The notes under the pieces were generated by a model. It was given only the letters and a program-made list of their open reading frames with translations, was not told the DNA's origin and searched no databases. A DNA stretch of 64,000 bases from Limnomonas spitsbergensis. Lineage: Eukaryota > Chlorophyta > Chlorophyceae > Chlamydomonadales. The stretch covers positions 248,001-312,000 of the forward strand of contig JAYJMM010000113.1 of assembly GCA_037349105.1 (NCBI GenBank), written 5' to 3'. Every line of letters starts with the position of its first letter. Position 1 is the first letter of the stretch. Positions 24,561 through 33,414 of this stretch are shown piece by piece. The position numbers and the translations under genes are program-made.

Positions 24561-24640
24561 CAGGGACGTAACAAAAGGCAGGAAAACACAACATACAAAA
24601 GAAGTTCCTACCTTTGAAAAAGTCTACGCTTCAACAATAT

Positions 24641-24945
24641 CTACCACGTCATCCACAAAGGCAAGGGCATCCCACCCAAGCCTGCCCCGGTATACGTCCA
24701 AAAAGTCTTTAGCGCCGTTCGGAAGACTTGCCCATCCCCGCTCTGTAAGTTGATCCTGCACGCCGGGGCATTGAGAACAAGCATGCAACGCGTCCTCCAC
24801 ATGGTCGCCGTCTCCCCTAGCCCAACATCGCAGGCAGCACCGCCTGTCAAGATGCGCCGTCCTCTAGTGTCAGCCGTGCTGACGGCGCCGAGCCGCAGTC
24901 GTAAGTTCGTGCGCACCCACACTCCTTTCGGCTGGTGCGGCCCCT
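24641..24945 (-). mobile_element. LINE C-terminal fragment, minus strand
   Basis: The minus strand encodes VRTNLRLRLGAVSTADTRGR, nearly the same peptide that occurs on the plus strand at about 25110 and 50005 (VRTNLRLRLGAISTANPQGR). This is the C-terminal segment of the LINE polyprotein, including Cys/His residues. It lies head-to-head with the plus-strand fragment that begins at 24999. Confidence 0.75.
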
Positions 24946-24998
24946 AACAAGGCGCCCGCAGTAGACTAAAACCAGGTGCGGTAGGCGACCGCAGACCT

Positions 24999-25367
24999 GT
25001 GTTCAGTGGCAGGATCTCTGGGGTCCCCTCTTCCAGCGGCATCCAGCATGCCGCATCAACTAGCGCTAGCACCTCTCTGACAGGCCGCACTAGCCAGAGG
25101 GAGTGTGCTTGTGTGCGCATAAATTTGCGACTGCGGCTCGGCGCGATCAGCACGGCTGATACCAGAGGACGGCGCAACGGTCAGCGGCGAGAGGCACGCT
25201 GCTGCCAGCGGTGTTGGGCACGGGGGGATAGCGAGCAGGTGGAGCATGCGCTACATGTGTGCTTCCAGTGCTCTAGTGTCAGGGAGCAGTTACGGGAGCG
25301 GGGGTGGGCAGGTCCTCCGGGCACTGCCACTAACTTCCACCAGCTGTACCAGGCTGAGCAGGGTTAG
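24999..25367 (+). mobile_element. LINE C-terminal zinc-finger fragment, plus strand
   Basis: The open frame contains INLRLRLGAISTADTRGR, then CCQRCWARGDSEQVEHALHV followed by Cys: a C-x2-C...H-x4-C finger typical of the C-terminal end of non-LTR retrotransposon polyproteins. A parallel copy lies at 49922-50296. No RT precedes it, so it is a 5'-truncated or recombined fragment. Confidence 0.75.
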
Positions 25368-25497
25368 GATGCCCTCGCTTTTGTGGGCATTGTTGAGGGT
25401 TAGTCTCTAGGGATTCTGAGGCACCGGTGTCGATTGCCTTTCCGGCCTTCTCTTTTGGTCATTTTTTCTTTGTTGTTGTAGTTTGCCCCCTTTTTTA

Positions 25498-25775
25498 GTT
25501 TCTTATCTTCTCCCTTCTGATCAGTGGGGCGCCCTCGCGGCCAAGCAAGGGTGGGATACGCTTGCTTTTGTGGCCTTTTTTTAGAGGCTTTGTTCAGGGC
25601 TACTCTCTAGTGGAACTCAGGTGTCGGACTTGGTCTTCTTTGCCTCCCCGGCCTCACCTTTTGTTCCTTTCCCCCCCTCTTCCTTTTAGTTTCTTCTTTT
25701 CTCCCTTCTGAACAGTTGGGCGCCCACGCGGCCGAGCTTTAAGCGGGCCCAAAGGTTTAACGTTATTGACCTCTC
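25498..25775 (-). repeat. Two minus-strand copies of the dispersed cassette
   Basis: CAGTTGGGCGCCCACGCGGC then CGAGCTTTAAGCGGGCCCAA at 25708-25760, and a diverged copy (gtggggcgccctcgcggcc) near 25526. On the minus strand the first lies directly after the LINE RT fragment, in the same place as the plus-strand copy at 49737. Confidence 0.7.
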
Positions 25776-26651
25776 TGACAGGCAGCGGCTGTAAGTCAGT
25801 TGCTGTCTGACGCAGTTTGGGATCTCCAGCTCTAGCAAGGCACCTAGCAAATCACTGCACCAATTGCGACCTCCGGTGCCCTGCCTGACTGCGAGCTGCA
25901 TGTCGGCTGCCATGGCTGCCGCCATGAGTGGGCTGTCTTAATGTGCTGCAGGTGCGACCGCTGCGTTGTAAAAACGAAGTACATGCTGCCACCAACTGCG
26001 CTGTAACGGCTGGATCTGCAGCTCCCTCATGACCCCCCAACTCGTAGCGGACGGAGGTAGCCTTGCAGCCGGGCGCAGATGCTGGAGGAAGCTGGACTGC
26101 ATCTTGCTCTTGAGGCAATGCCGCGGCCTAAAGTGATCGGTGGCCCACACCACATCACCGTAGTTGGCCGCAGGCGCTGCATAGACAGACGCCAACCGGA
26201 TGCGTGTAGGCAGATGATGCCTGAGGTGCACCTTGGCGGCCATGGGGCGGACACGGTGCAACGCGGTAGCGAAAGGAACCTCTCTACCTTGTACGGCCTT
26301 CCTCATGCTGCCGCTCTCGTGCTGAACGATGCCCAAGAACTTGAAATCCTGGACATGCTTCAGCACAATCTTATCGGGGCCATACATGCAAGGGTGGGCT
26401 GCTTGCCGGCACTGCGCAACTAAGCGGCTGCCAAACTCTAATATCTCTGTCTTGTTGACGTTGACCTGTAGCTGCTTGACCGCCGCATACTCATGCAGGG
26501 CATCTAGCATGCGCTGCAGCCCTGCCGGGCTGCTGGCTAGCAGGGTGAGATCATCCGGCATGTAAGAGGCACCTGAGTCGTCGCCCCGCCCCCAACATAA
26601 TGCCCTCTGCATGGCACATCGCATGTAACAACAGTAACTCCTGCTCCGCAT
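25686..26651 (-). mobile_element. LINE reverse transcriptase fragment, minus strand
   Basis: The 237-codon frame at 25938-26651 has YMPDDLTLLASSPAGLQRML where functional RTs have Y-A-D-D, followed by LQVNVNKTEILEFG (the RT VN..KTE region) and the connection region (HHLPTRIRLASVYAAPAANY). The catalytic motif is damaged (an inserted residue before DD). The frame then shifts into 25686-25925. The same peptide order occurs in the intact-looking plus-strand copy at 48880-49600, so both belong to one LINE family. Confidence 0.85.
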
Positions 26652-27275
26652 GGCTGCACAGTTGGCCCAGTAGGTGGCCCATGTGGCTCAACTAGTGGCC
26701 ATGGGGACCCGTCTTTCACGAAATCTGACCTTAAACAGATTTCGCTGGAAGCATACGCCTGACCGCTTTCAGAAGCATGTCGGGCACCAGGCCCCGCCAC
26801 CACCCCCTCCCTTGTCTCCGTCCCCACCCTTGCAAGCAGCCGAGATAGGGACGGGCAGCTTCGGCTGGCCGGGTCCAGCCAAGGGGTGGACCGGCGCAGC
26901 CAGCAGCCAGGCTGCTTTCTCTGCGGCAGGGAAATCCTGCGTCTAAGGGGGGGGCGAAGCATCCTGTGGCGGGGTGAGGATAGCCACCCTCAACAGCAAC
27001 GGGCTGCTCGGCTCTGAGTCCAGGGCGCCCCCACCCCCAAGGAGCACGCCCTGTTCGGCCTCATTAGGCGACGCCAGATAGTGGCACTACAGGACGTCGC
27101 TGGCATAAACGAGGTGGCGATGCAGCAGCAACTGGCTTCAACCCACAGCCTGCTATAGGCCCGGCAACGGTCAGGCGAGGGACAAGGGGGGGCTTTTTTG
27201 TGGTGGCCAGCAACATCTTGGCACTCTGCAGCTTGAACAGCACCTCCACTCATGGGGTTTGGCCTGGCCCTTTCG

Positions 27276-27415
27276 TTAGGCGCCCACGCGGCCGAGCTTT
27301 TATGAGCACGGCCCAGAGGTCAAGGACGTTACACCTCTGGGCCCTGCTCAAAAAGGCTCGGCTGCGTGGGCGCACAACTGTCCTGTTGGAAGAAAAGAAA
27401 AGAAACTGAAGGTAA
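27276..27415. repeat. Inverted pair of a dispersed ~60-bp cassette
   Basis: GGCGCCCACGCGGCCGAGCT (27281-27300) reads into ...CGGCCCAGAGGTC and is followed after about 10 bases by the reverse-complementary ACACCTCTGGGCCCTGCTCA and GGCTCGGCTGCGTGGGCGC (to about 27372). It forms a large imperfect palindrome inside the LINE endonuclease. The same cassette occurs singly elsewhere in the window. Confidence 0.8.
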
Positions 27416-28464
27416 GAGCAAAAGAAAGAGAAGCACACAAAGTATAAATAAGTACCCCCCCCAAAAGGAAAAGGCAGCCCGAAGTATCTTTGTCCCTCTC
27501 ACGCCTATTCCAAGGCAGGGCTCAGAGGTGTAATGTCATTGACTGGCCTGGCTAGACTGCAGCGGACGGCTTGTCAGCAGCCAAGGGACAAATTTCTTGG
27601 CTTTTAATTACTTTCCCCCCGGTAGGGCAGAATCATCATGCAGGGGAGTTTGCACAGCGTCTTGAGGAGTTGCAGCATGGTACAGAGCAGCTTAGCAAGC
27701 GAGGGATACTTGCATCTGGGCGGGGGACTTCAATGCGGACGTCTGGCATGGCAGCAAGCTCCTAGATGGCGGTCCGTACCACACATGTGCAATCCAGCAT
27801 GCACCTAAGCTGCACACGTTGTTGAAGCCGCATGCTCGTATGCTTCTCAATATGGCGGCAGCCACTGGGATGTTGCTGCTCACGGGTCGCAAGGGCGACG
27901 AAGGAGACGCGACCTTCCTGGCGGTTACTGGTCGTTCCCCTGCTGATCAAATTGCGGTGCACCATACCCTGTGGTGGCAGGTGGAGGCCATTGGGGTGCT
28001 GCCCACCGGATCGGATCACTCATATAAACGACCGGTTGCAACAACCCTCAAGCCACCGGTAGGCAGCTGCTGCAGCAGAATAGACGTGGGGGTAGGACAG
28101 CCAAGCGCTGGCGCTCCACCAGGAAGCAGCCAGACAATCCTAACAAGGGGAGCTGATGCGGCAGACATTAAAAATGGCGCGCTGGCCCGCCATGTGCAGG
28201 GCCTACAACGATTCAGCACGGTCATTGTGTCGGGTGACGGTGAGAAAGCCGCAGTGGCGCTCACGGCCGCATTTTGGACCGACTACGGCTGAAGCGGGCT
28301 GGCATGACGCGCACAGCCATGCCTCATGCATGCTCAAAGCGAACAGCGTCAGCGCCCCCCGTTGCAGGATGGGGAGGTCCAGAAAGCTTGTGATGAGCTG
28401 CGAGCAATGTCGCTCACCAATGCCCAGAGCGCAAGACAGCCAGGCAGCCAGGCAGGTACAAGTC

Positions 28465-28468
28465 TACA
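28465..28468. other. Left target-site duplication (TACA)
   Basis: TACA precedes the TGTCGCACC end of the Ty3 element, and TACA also follows the ...CCGTGACA end at 47818-47821. Removing the element and one TACA rejoins the LINE. A 4-bp match alone could be chance, but here the pre-insertion sequence is independently known to be continuous. Confidence 0.75.
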
Positions 28469-28708
28469 TGTCGCACCATAAAGCAGTAACTGCAATACTA
28501 TGGTAAATACCGTGAACTCCGGTCAGGACGTCTTAGAGAGGCGTCCTCTACTCACAAATACGGTACAGCGCCGTACACTCAGGCTCCTTGTACCACGTAC
28601 AAGAGCTGTTAACAAGATAAGAAAGGCACAGCCCTAGTAGGAGAGTCTTCCTGTCTAGGGCCTGACTGGGTGTCCCTGTCTCGTGGGTACCGCCCCTACT
28701 ACTTTACT
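28469..28708. repeat. Terminal repeat segment A1 (240 bp)
   Basis: Begins TGTCGCACCATAAAG and ends CTACTACTTTACT. It differs from A2 (29346-29585) at two positions only. It forms the left end of the element. Confidence 0.93.
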
Positions 28709-29343
28709 CGCGATGTGCGCTTCAGGTCCGTGGCGGACTTCTTTCCTCACAACAGTAAAGGACGCCTACGGGCAGACTCAGTGACTACTCACTGGCTGCG
28801 AGTGCTCAGCGAGTTAAGCTGCGAAGCTGGATAATTGTATGTCTAGCAAATGGCTTTGGGAGCGCAGGCCTTCAAGCCGTCTGAGCGCGATCCAGCAGGG
28901 CTATGTAAAGGGGCACTTACCGCGCGTCACGCGGTGAGGCGGCCGAGGCGTAGTCTGCGTACTTCTTCTTCGGCAGAGTTCTCGGTCCTCAACTGAGGAT
29001 TCTATCTCCTGCTATACCAGCGGAGGCTGTATAGGCTTGACTTGAGTTAAGGTACTGACTTATGGGAACGCAGAAGGTCTCATTCACAAATGACGGCCGG
29101 TGCTTGTTACAAGAGAGGTCTGTCCTTTAGAAAGGGACGAAGTAACTAGTTTAGGCAATTGCCGGGATACAGGGACCCGGCAGGCCAATTCAGAGTACGG
29201 TAAATTATGCACTTCACCCTGCGTAAGCGGGTTTCTAGGTCTCAGTTCAAATCAGGAGACTCCGCAGAGAAGCTGCGGAGGCTCCGTGGCCGCTAGCGGT
29301 GGTTCAAACGGTTCTGTCACGTATACGGTAATATACTGTGACA
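28709..29343. repeat. Terminal repeat segment B (635 bp)
   Basis: Begins CGCGATGTGCGCTTCAGG and ends ATACTGTGACA. Its partner is B' (47193-47817), with about 10 substitutions. B has a 19-bp insertion near 28831 and B' has a 9-bp insertion near 47535. A1 plus B would make an 875-bp LTR with TG...CA ends. Confidence 0.93.
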
Positions 29344-29345
29344 GC

Positions 29346-29585
29346 TGTCGCACCATAAAGCAGTAACTGCAATACTATGGTAAATACCGTGAACTCCGGT
29401 CAGGACGTCTTAGAGAGGCGTCCTCTACTCACAAATACGGCACAGCGCCGTACACTCAGGCTCCTTGTACCACGTACAAGAGCTGTTAACAAGATAAGAA
29501 AGGCACAGCCCTAGTAGGAGAGTCTTCCTGTCTAGGGCCTGACTGGGTGTCCCTGTCTCGCGGGTACCGCCCCTACTACTTTACT
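29346..29585. repeat. Terminal repeat segment A2 (240 bp)
   Basis: Second copy of A, separated from B by only GC. The junction GACAGCTGTC is a perfect palindrome. On the minus strand A2 directly follows a purine-rich tract (GGAGGGAGCGGGGGGCA), and the integrase ORF ends 54 bp inside it. Confidence 0.93.
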
Positions 29586-31826
29586 TGCCCCCCGCTCCCT
29601 CCTTGCGATGCCCCGCTCCATTTGCCTTGTTGCTGGGTTGGTGGCCATAACTTCCACCTCAGGCTTGTCCATGACATTGGCCTCTGGAGCAGCTCTGGCA
29701 GCCGCTCTGGCTGCTGGGCTAGGCCGCCCCTGGCCCCCCACACTGTGGGCTTCTGTAGCGGGCCCTGCTATCGCAGCGATCCCAGCTCCCTTGTCTTCAG
29801 GCGTGCACCTTGGGCACACCCACTCGCCTTCAGGCACCTCTTCGAGTGCCGGTACCAAGCAATCCATGTGCCAACCTGTGTTGCAGACATCGCACAAAAG
29901 CATCACTTCCCCGCGATCAGGCAGCTGGCACACCTCGCAGGACAGGCTGTTATTGGGCCTGGTTCCACTGAAATCAATCACCCCCCGGAGATTGGGCAAG
30001 TGGCACGGTGAACAATTGACAGCATTCTCTGTTACTGTGAGGCCATCTGCCCCCTCCAGCACCAAGGTTCCCGTCGCCCCCAGCTTCTTTACCCTGAGAA
30101 TCTCAGGCCTAGCCTTGGGATCGAGGCTGCGGCGCTCAGATGAGTACCTCACATACACGTAATCTCCCTCTATGAAACGCCTGACCTGGGGGACATACCC
30201 TCCCCCACGGATGCGTGCGTACCGCAGCTTGTCGCGGTGCTGCGCAATTTTCAGATGCTCACCCGCGACTGGCAGTGCCTCCTTGAACCTGGCCACTCTG
30301 GCCAAGAGCAGGTCTGCCGCCTCCTCTGCTGTTGCTACCTTGGCTGTGTTCCACAGGTCCGCCCCCACTCTGGAGGGGAAGGTGGGTTTCTGCCCGAACA
30401 TCACCTCGTACGGCGCCATGCGCGTGGACTGCTGCAGCGAGCATCGGAAGCCGAGGGCAACCCAAGGCACCATTTTGTCCCAGGATTCGTCGCTGCTGCC
30501 CTCCTCGCAACACTTGCGCAGTCCTGCCTTGAGGGTCTGGACAGCCCTCTCTGACAGCCCGTCTGCCTGGGGGTGGTTTGCAGAAGTGGTGCGGTGATCA
30601 ATGAAGCAATCCAGCAACATGTCTTGGAATTCACCCTGGAACTCGGTCCCCTGGTCTGTCACCACCTCTGCGCATCCCCCGAATCTTGCGACTACATTTT
30701 GAAAGAAAGCCAAGGCCGTCACATCTGACGCCTTGCTTGGAATGGGGATCAACTCCACCCATTTGGAGTAATGCTCCACACATACCATCACAAACCGATT
30801 GCCCCTGGAAGTGGTTGTGAATGGTCCACACCATCGGAAAAATAACCCTTCAATGGGTAGAGGGTGCAGGTCGGGCTGCGTGTGATGGAACGTGGATGCC
30901 CTGGCCCTGTCACACACACCACATTCCTGCACCACCTTCTTGACTGCTGTTCTGAGCCCCCGCCACCAGTGTTGCTGCATGACCATGAAAGCCGTGCGGT
31001 GGCTGCCAAAATGGCCCGTAGCAGCATGGGCTTCCTGGATCACTGCCAGTCTATCCTCTGGCCTGGGTACCACGCAACGTCTACCGTCGGGCATGATTCT
31101 CATCAGTACTCCTCCCCTCTCTGATTCCCACTGGAATGGGGCGGCTCTGCGCTGCACCCTGGTCTGCTCTCCTAGCTCTGTTCCTGGGCCATGTGTTTTC
31201 TCGCGGAGAAACCGCAACACCGGCTCATCTGCCCACACATCCACCCTGGCCGATGGCCGTGCATGACATCCAGGAGGATCTCTCTCACCCCCTTTGTCCC
31301 CTGTCACATCGTTGCTAGCATCTGCTTCTGCCACAGGCGTGTTCCCACCTGGTTCTTGTGCTGCGTCGGCCCAATCTGCCGCAGCAGACTCTCCCAGGCA
31401 CTGCCTGTACGACGCGGCTACTTCCTCACTGCCAGAGCACGCGTTTCCTGCGGTGGCAAGGGCGTAGTGGCTGGACATTAAAGTTGCACTAAGTGCAGGA
31501 TCCCTGTCCGGACCCTGCAGCCGTGCTCTGCGTTTCAACTCCTCTGGTATGATTTTAGCACACGAGAGCGCGACATTGAGCCATGCTCCTAGTGCCCATG
31601 AATCCATGCACCTGCCCAGGGCTGCCCTCCTGGCGGCCTCTGGGAAGTCTGGGCGGGGCAATGTGGACCCCACTGCGTACCCCATGGCACGTTCACGTTC
31701 GTTTGCATTGGGCTCCTGTAGTTCTCCCATGGGTCTGTACACCATCCCATTCTGCCCGTTCCTGAAAGAATATGATGCGGGAGTTGCCATCAAGCAGGGC
31801 AGCACCCTCCTGGGCTGTCCTGTCAC
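29532..31826 (-). CDS. Integrase with C-terminal PHD finger (and end of the methyltransferase)
   Basis: 764 codons from a GTG, with no proper ATG, so probably reached from the upstream frame. The first ~70 residues carry the end of the MTase (NERERAMGYAVGS). Integrase follows: a zinc-binding HHCC region (HAATGHFGSH ... CGVC, about residues 285-325), then the catalytic core with VEHYSKWVELIP, VVTDQGTEFQGEF and HPQADGLSERAVQ. The usual first Asp is Glu (V-E-H); the second Asp and the final Glu are present. A GPY/F-like C-terminal region follows, then a PHD finger at about residues 630-675: CEVC, CDVC, WHMDC, WVCPRC in C4-H-C3 order. Integrase inserts cDNA into the host genome; PHD fingers usually read histone H3 tails and could guide target choice. 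The last 18 codons lie in repeat A2. Confidence 0.93.
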   Translation of the reverse strand: MTGQPRRVLPCLMATPASYSFRNGQNGMVYRPMGELQEPNANERERAMGYAVGSTLPRPDFPEAARRAALGRCMDSWALGAWLNVALSCAKIIPEELKRRARLQGPDRDPALSATLMSSHYALATAGNACSGSEEVAASYRQCLGESAAADWADAAQEPGGNTPVAEADASNDVTGDKGGERDPPGCHARPSARVDVWADEPVLRFLREKTHGPGTELGEQTRVQRRAAPFQWESERGGVLMRIMPDGRRCVVPRPEDRLAVIQEAHAATGHFGSHRTAFMVMQQHWWRGLRTAVKKVVQECGVCDRARASTFHHTQPDLHPLPIEGLFFRWCGPFTTTSRGNRFVMVCVEHYSKWVELIPIPSKASDVTALAFFQNVVARFGGCAEVVTDQGTEFQGEFQDMLLDCFIDHRTTSANHPQADGLSERAVQTLKAGLRKCCEEGSSDESWDKMVPWVALGFRCSLQQSTRMAPYEVMFGQKPTFPSRVGADLWNTAKVATAEEAADLLLARVARFKEALPVAGEHLKIAQHRDKLRYARIRGGGYVPQVRRFIEGDYVYVRYSSERRSLDPKARPEILRVKKLGATGTLVLEGADGLTVTENAVNCSPCHLPNLRGVIDFSGTRPNNSLSCEVCQLPDRGEVMLLCDVCNTGWHMDCLVPALEEVPEGEWVCPRCTPEDKGAGIAAIAGPATEAHSVGGQGRPSPAARAAARAAPEANVMDKPEVEVMATNPATRQMERGIARRERGASKVVGAVPARQGHPVRP

Positions 31827-33414
31827 ATTGATACGATACCCCCCATTGTCTGCCTGGGCATGCGACCACCTGGGCCTTGCTGCCCTTGTCCAGAATGTCG
31901 TCTACGACTCCCTTGTGGGGCCTTTCCGATGCACAAATCACATATTCAATATCCGCTGCTGTGGCGATATTCCCCCAGTAGTTGCGCGTGCGGTGGGCGT
32001 AAGACCCCACCTGCGCCGCATCAAACAGTGCAGGTGTCCCCAGGACCCTGCACACCTCATGAAAAGCATCCACACTTGCCTTTGCACTCTTCTGATTTAA
32101 CTGCATCGCTACGTTTTCAATCAGGTATGCGGGTGGCCTAGGCCTCTGCAGGATCTGCAATGTGCCCAACAACTTGACTAACGGGAAGAAAGACTTGCTT
32201 CTTTCCCCCGCGAGTCCACGCCCCTTGCCTGCTGACGAGACATCCTGGCACTCCCAGCCTGCTACCATGAACCACTGGCGCCCGTCCTGGGCGCCTGCCC
32301 CCTGGAGGTGCTCCGCCGTAATGGCATACACATCTTGGGGCAACGCTCTGAATGTTTCCTCAAACGCTTTGACTGGGAGCAACTGGGGGTATTGCTTGTG
32401 CAACTGCACCAGGCGGCCCCCAGCGATCTCCCTCACTTCCTCACTGATATCCGCATACAGGTACCGCACCACTGGGATACCTGCCTTGAGCACCATTTCC
32501 AAACCCGAGCACATACCTCCAAAGGGCTCGAAAAGGACTACTCCCTTCGCCTCCATGGCCTGCACAGCCTGGACCGGTAGGCACATTGTGTCCACTCCTG
32601 CATGTGAGTGAGGTGGCGTCGCGCGGGGCAGGTCAGACAGTACATCACTGATCATATTCCTGGCTCGTTCCCGGTTGCTGAACGCCTTCTCTGCCGCGCT
32701 GACAGGCTGCGCCTGCTCATCGTCCTCGGTGGCGGCGGATGATATCTCCTGCCCCACCGAGGCTGTCACGCAAGCTGCCTCTGCAGCCCGCAACATCTGT
32801 ACTCTCCTTCTGCCCTCCTGCGCCATGCGCACCATCTGGTCTGCGTGCCACTGGTTCACTCTGCCCAACCCCGTGAGCAAAGCTACCTGCTTCCCACTTG
32901 CCTCCTTGACTGCTGGCTCGGGGGCGGCTGTATCAAGCCTGGCCCCCGTGCGATCAGCTGAGGATGGGAGTGGCGATCTGGACGGGATGTCCGCATTCTG
33001 GTGGCATGCTCCTGAGCGGTGGACAATGGTAATGTCAAGCTCTTGGAGCATGAGGGCCCACCTAGCGTGCTGGCCCACCAACGTCTGATTGTCCATGAGA
33101 TAAGTGAGCGGCTCATGGTCAGTGATGAGATGCACCTTGCACCCAAACAGCATGTGGCGATACGTGCGTGCTGCATACACTGCAGCCAGCATCTCCCCCT
33201 GGAACGAGGAGTAGTTCTTCTCGCTCTTGTTCAGGGATCTGGATGTGCATGCCACCATATATTCCCACCCGCTGTCGTCACACTGCCCTAGCACTGCGCC
33301 AATGCCCTGTTTAGAGAAATCTGTGTACAACAAGAAGGGCCTTGGCGGCCCCCTGCCATCTGGCCCTGGCTGTCCCGCTGTAATCTGGTCTGCGCAGGAC
33401 TCTACCACCCTCAC
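31693..33414 (-). CDS. RNase H and C5-cytosine DNA methyltransferase
   Basis: 573 codons beginning at a GTG and overlapping the RT ORF in another frame. RNase H (residues about 25-155) is Ty3-like: LLYTDFSKQGIGAVLG, EMLAAVYAARTYRHML, LITDHEPLTYLM and DIPSR near its end. From about residue 285 a C5-MTase follows: motif I-like LFEPFGGMCSGLEM (~32530), motif IV-like AGWECQDVSSAGKGRGLAG (~32265) with catalytic Cys kept but the usual Pro replaced by Glu, ENV motif (YLIENV, ~32130), and a motif VIII-like AHRTRNYW (~32000). The family transfers a methyl group from S-adenosylmethionine to cytosine C5. The domain is finished in the next frame (29532-31826), so a frameshift lies near 31750-31800. MTase-bearing retrotransposons are known from a few algal and dinoflagellate lineages; this is assigned by motif, not by search. 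Confidence 0.88.
   Translation of the reverse strand: MRVVESCADQITAGQPGPDGRGPPRPFLLYTDFSKQGIGAVLGQCDDSGWEYMVACTSRSLNKSEKNYSSFQGEMLAAVYAARTYRHMLFGCKVHLITDHEPLTYLMDNQTLVGQHARWALMLQELDITIVHRSGACHQNADIPSRSPLPSSADRTGARLDTAAPEPAVKEASGKQVALLTGLGRVNQWHADQMVRMAQEGRRRVQMLRAAEAACVTASVGQEISSAATEDDEQAQPVSAAEKAFSNRERARNMISDVLSDLPRATPPHSHAGVDTMCLPVQAVQAMEAKGVVLFEPFGGMCSGLEMVLKAGIPVVRYLYADISEEVREIAGGRLVQLHKQYPQLLPVKAFEETFRALPQDVYAITAEHLQGAGAQDGRQWFMVAGWECQDVSSAGKGRGLAGERSKSFFPLVKLLGTLQILQRPRPPAYLIENVAMQLNQKSAKASVDAFHEVCRVLGTPALFDAAQVGSYAHRTRNYWGNIATAADIEYVICASERPHKGVVDDILDKGSKAQVVACPGRQWGVSYQCDRTAQEGAALLDGNSRIIFFQERAEWDGVQTHGRTTGAQCKRT

Larger units (their letters stand above)
26940..28468 (+). mobile_element. 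LINE 5' part (AP-type endonuclease), interrupted by the Ty3 element
   Basis: Plus-strand frames carry the apurinic-like endonuclease landmarks: RIATLNSNGL near 26977, RRQIVALQDVAGINE near 27070, AGDFNADVWHGSK near 27720 and SPADQI near 27930. The enzyme nicks target DNA to prime reverse transcription. Several stops and frame changes show that this copy is dead. A ~290-bp foreign piece (27270-27560) interrupts the endonuclease. At 28468 the sequence is cut by the 19.35-kb element and resumes at 47818 on the same strand with the RT. The region 26655-26940 (Pro-rich frame) may be its leader. Confidence 0.85.

Noticed and set aside
25686..26962. Bacterial group II intron RT
   Set aside because: Motifs (AGLQRMLDAL, VNKTE) and the linked AP endonuclease and C-terminal finger match LINEs; no maturase or ribozyme structure.
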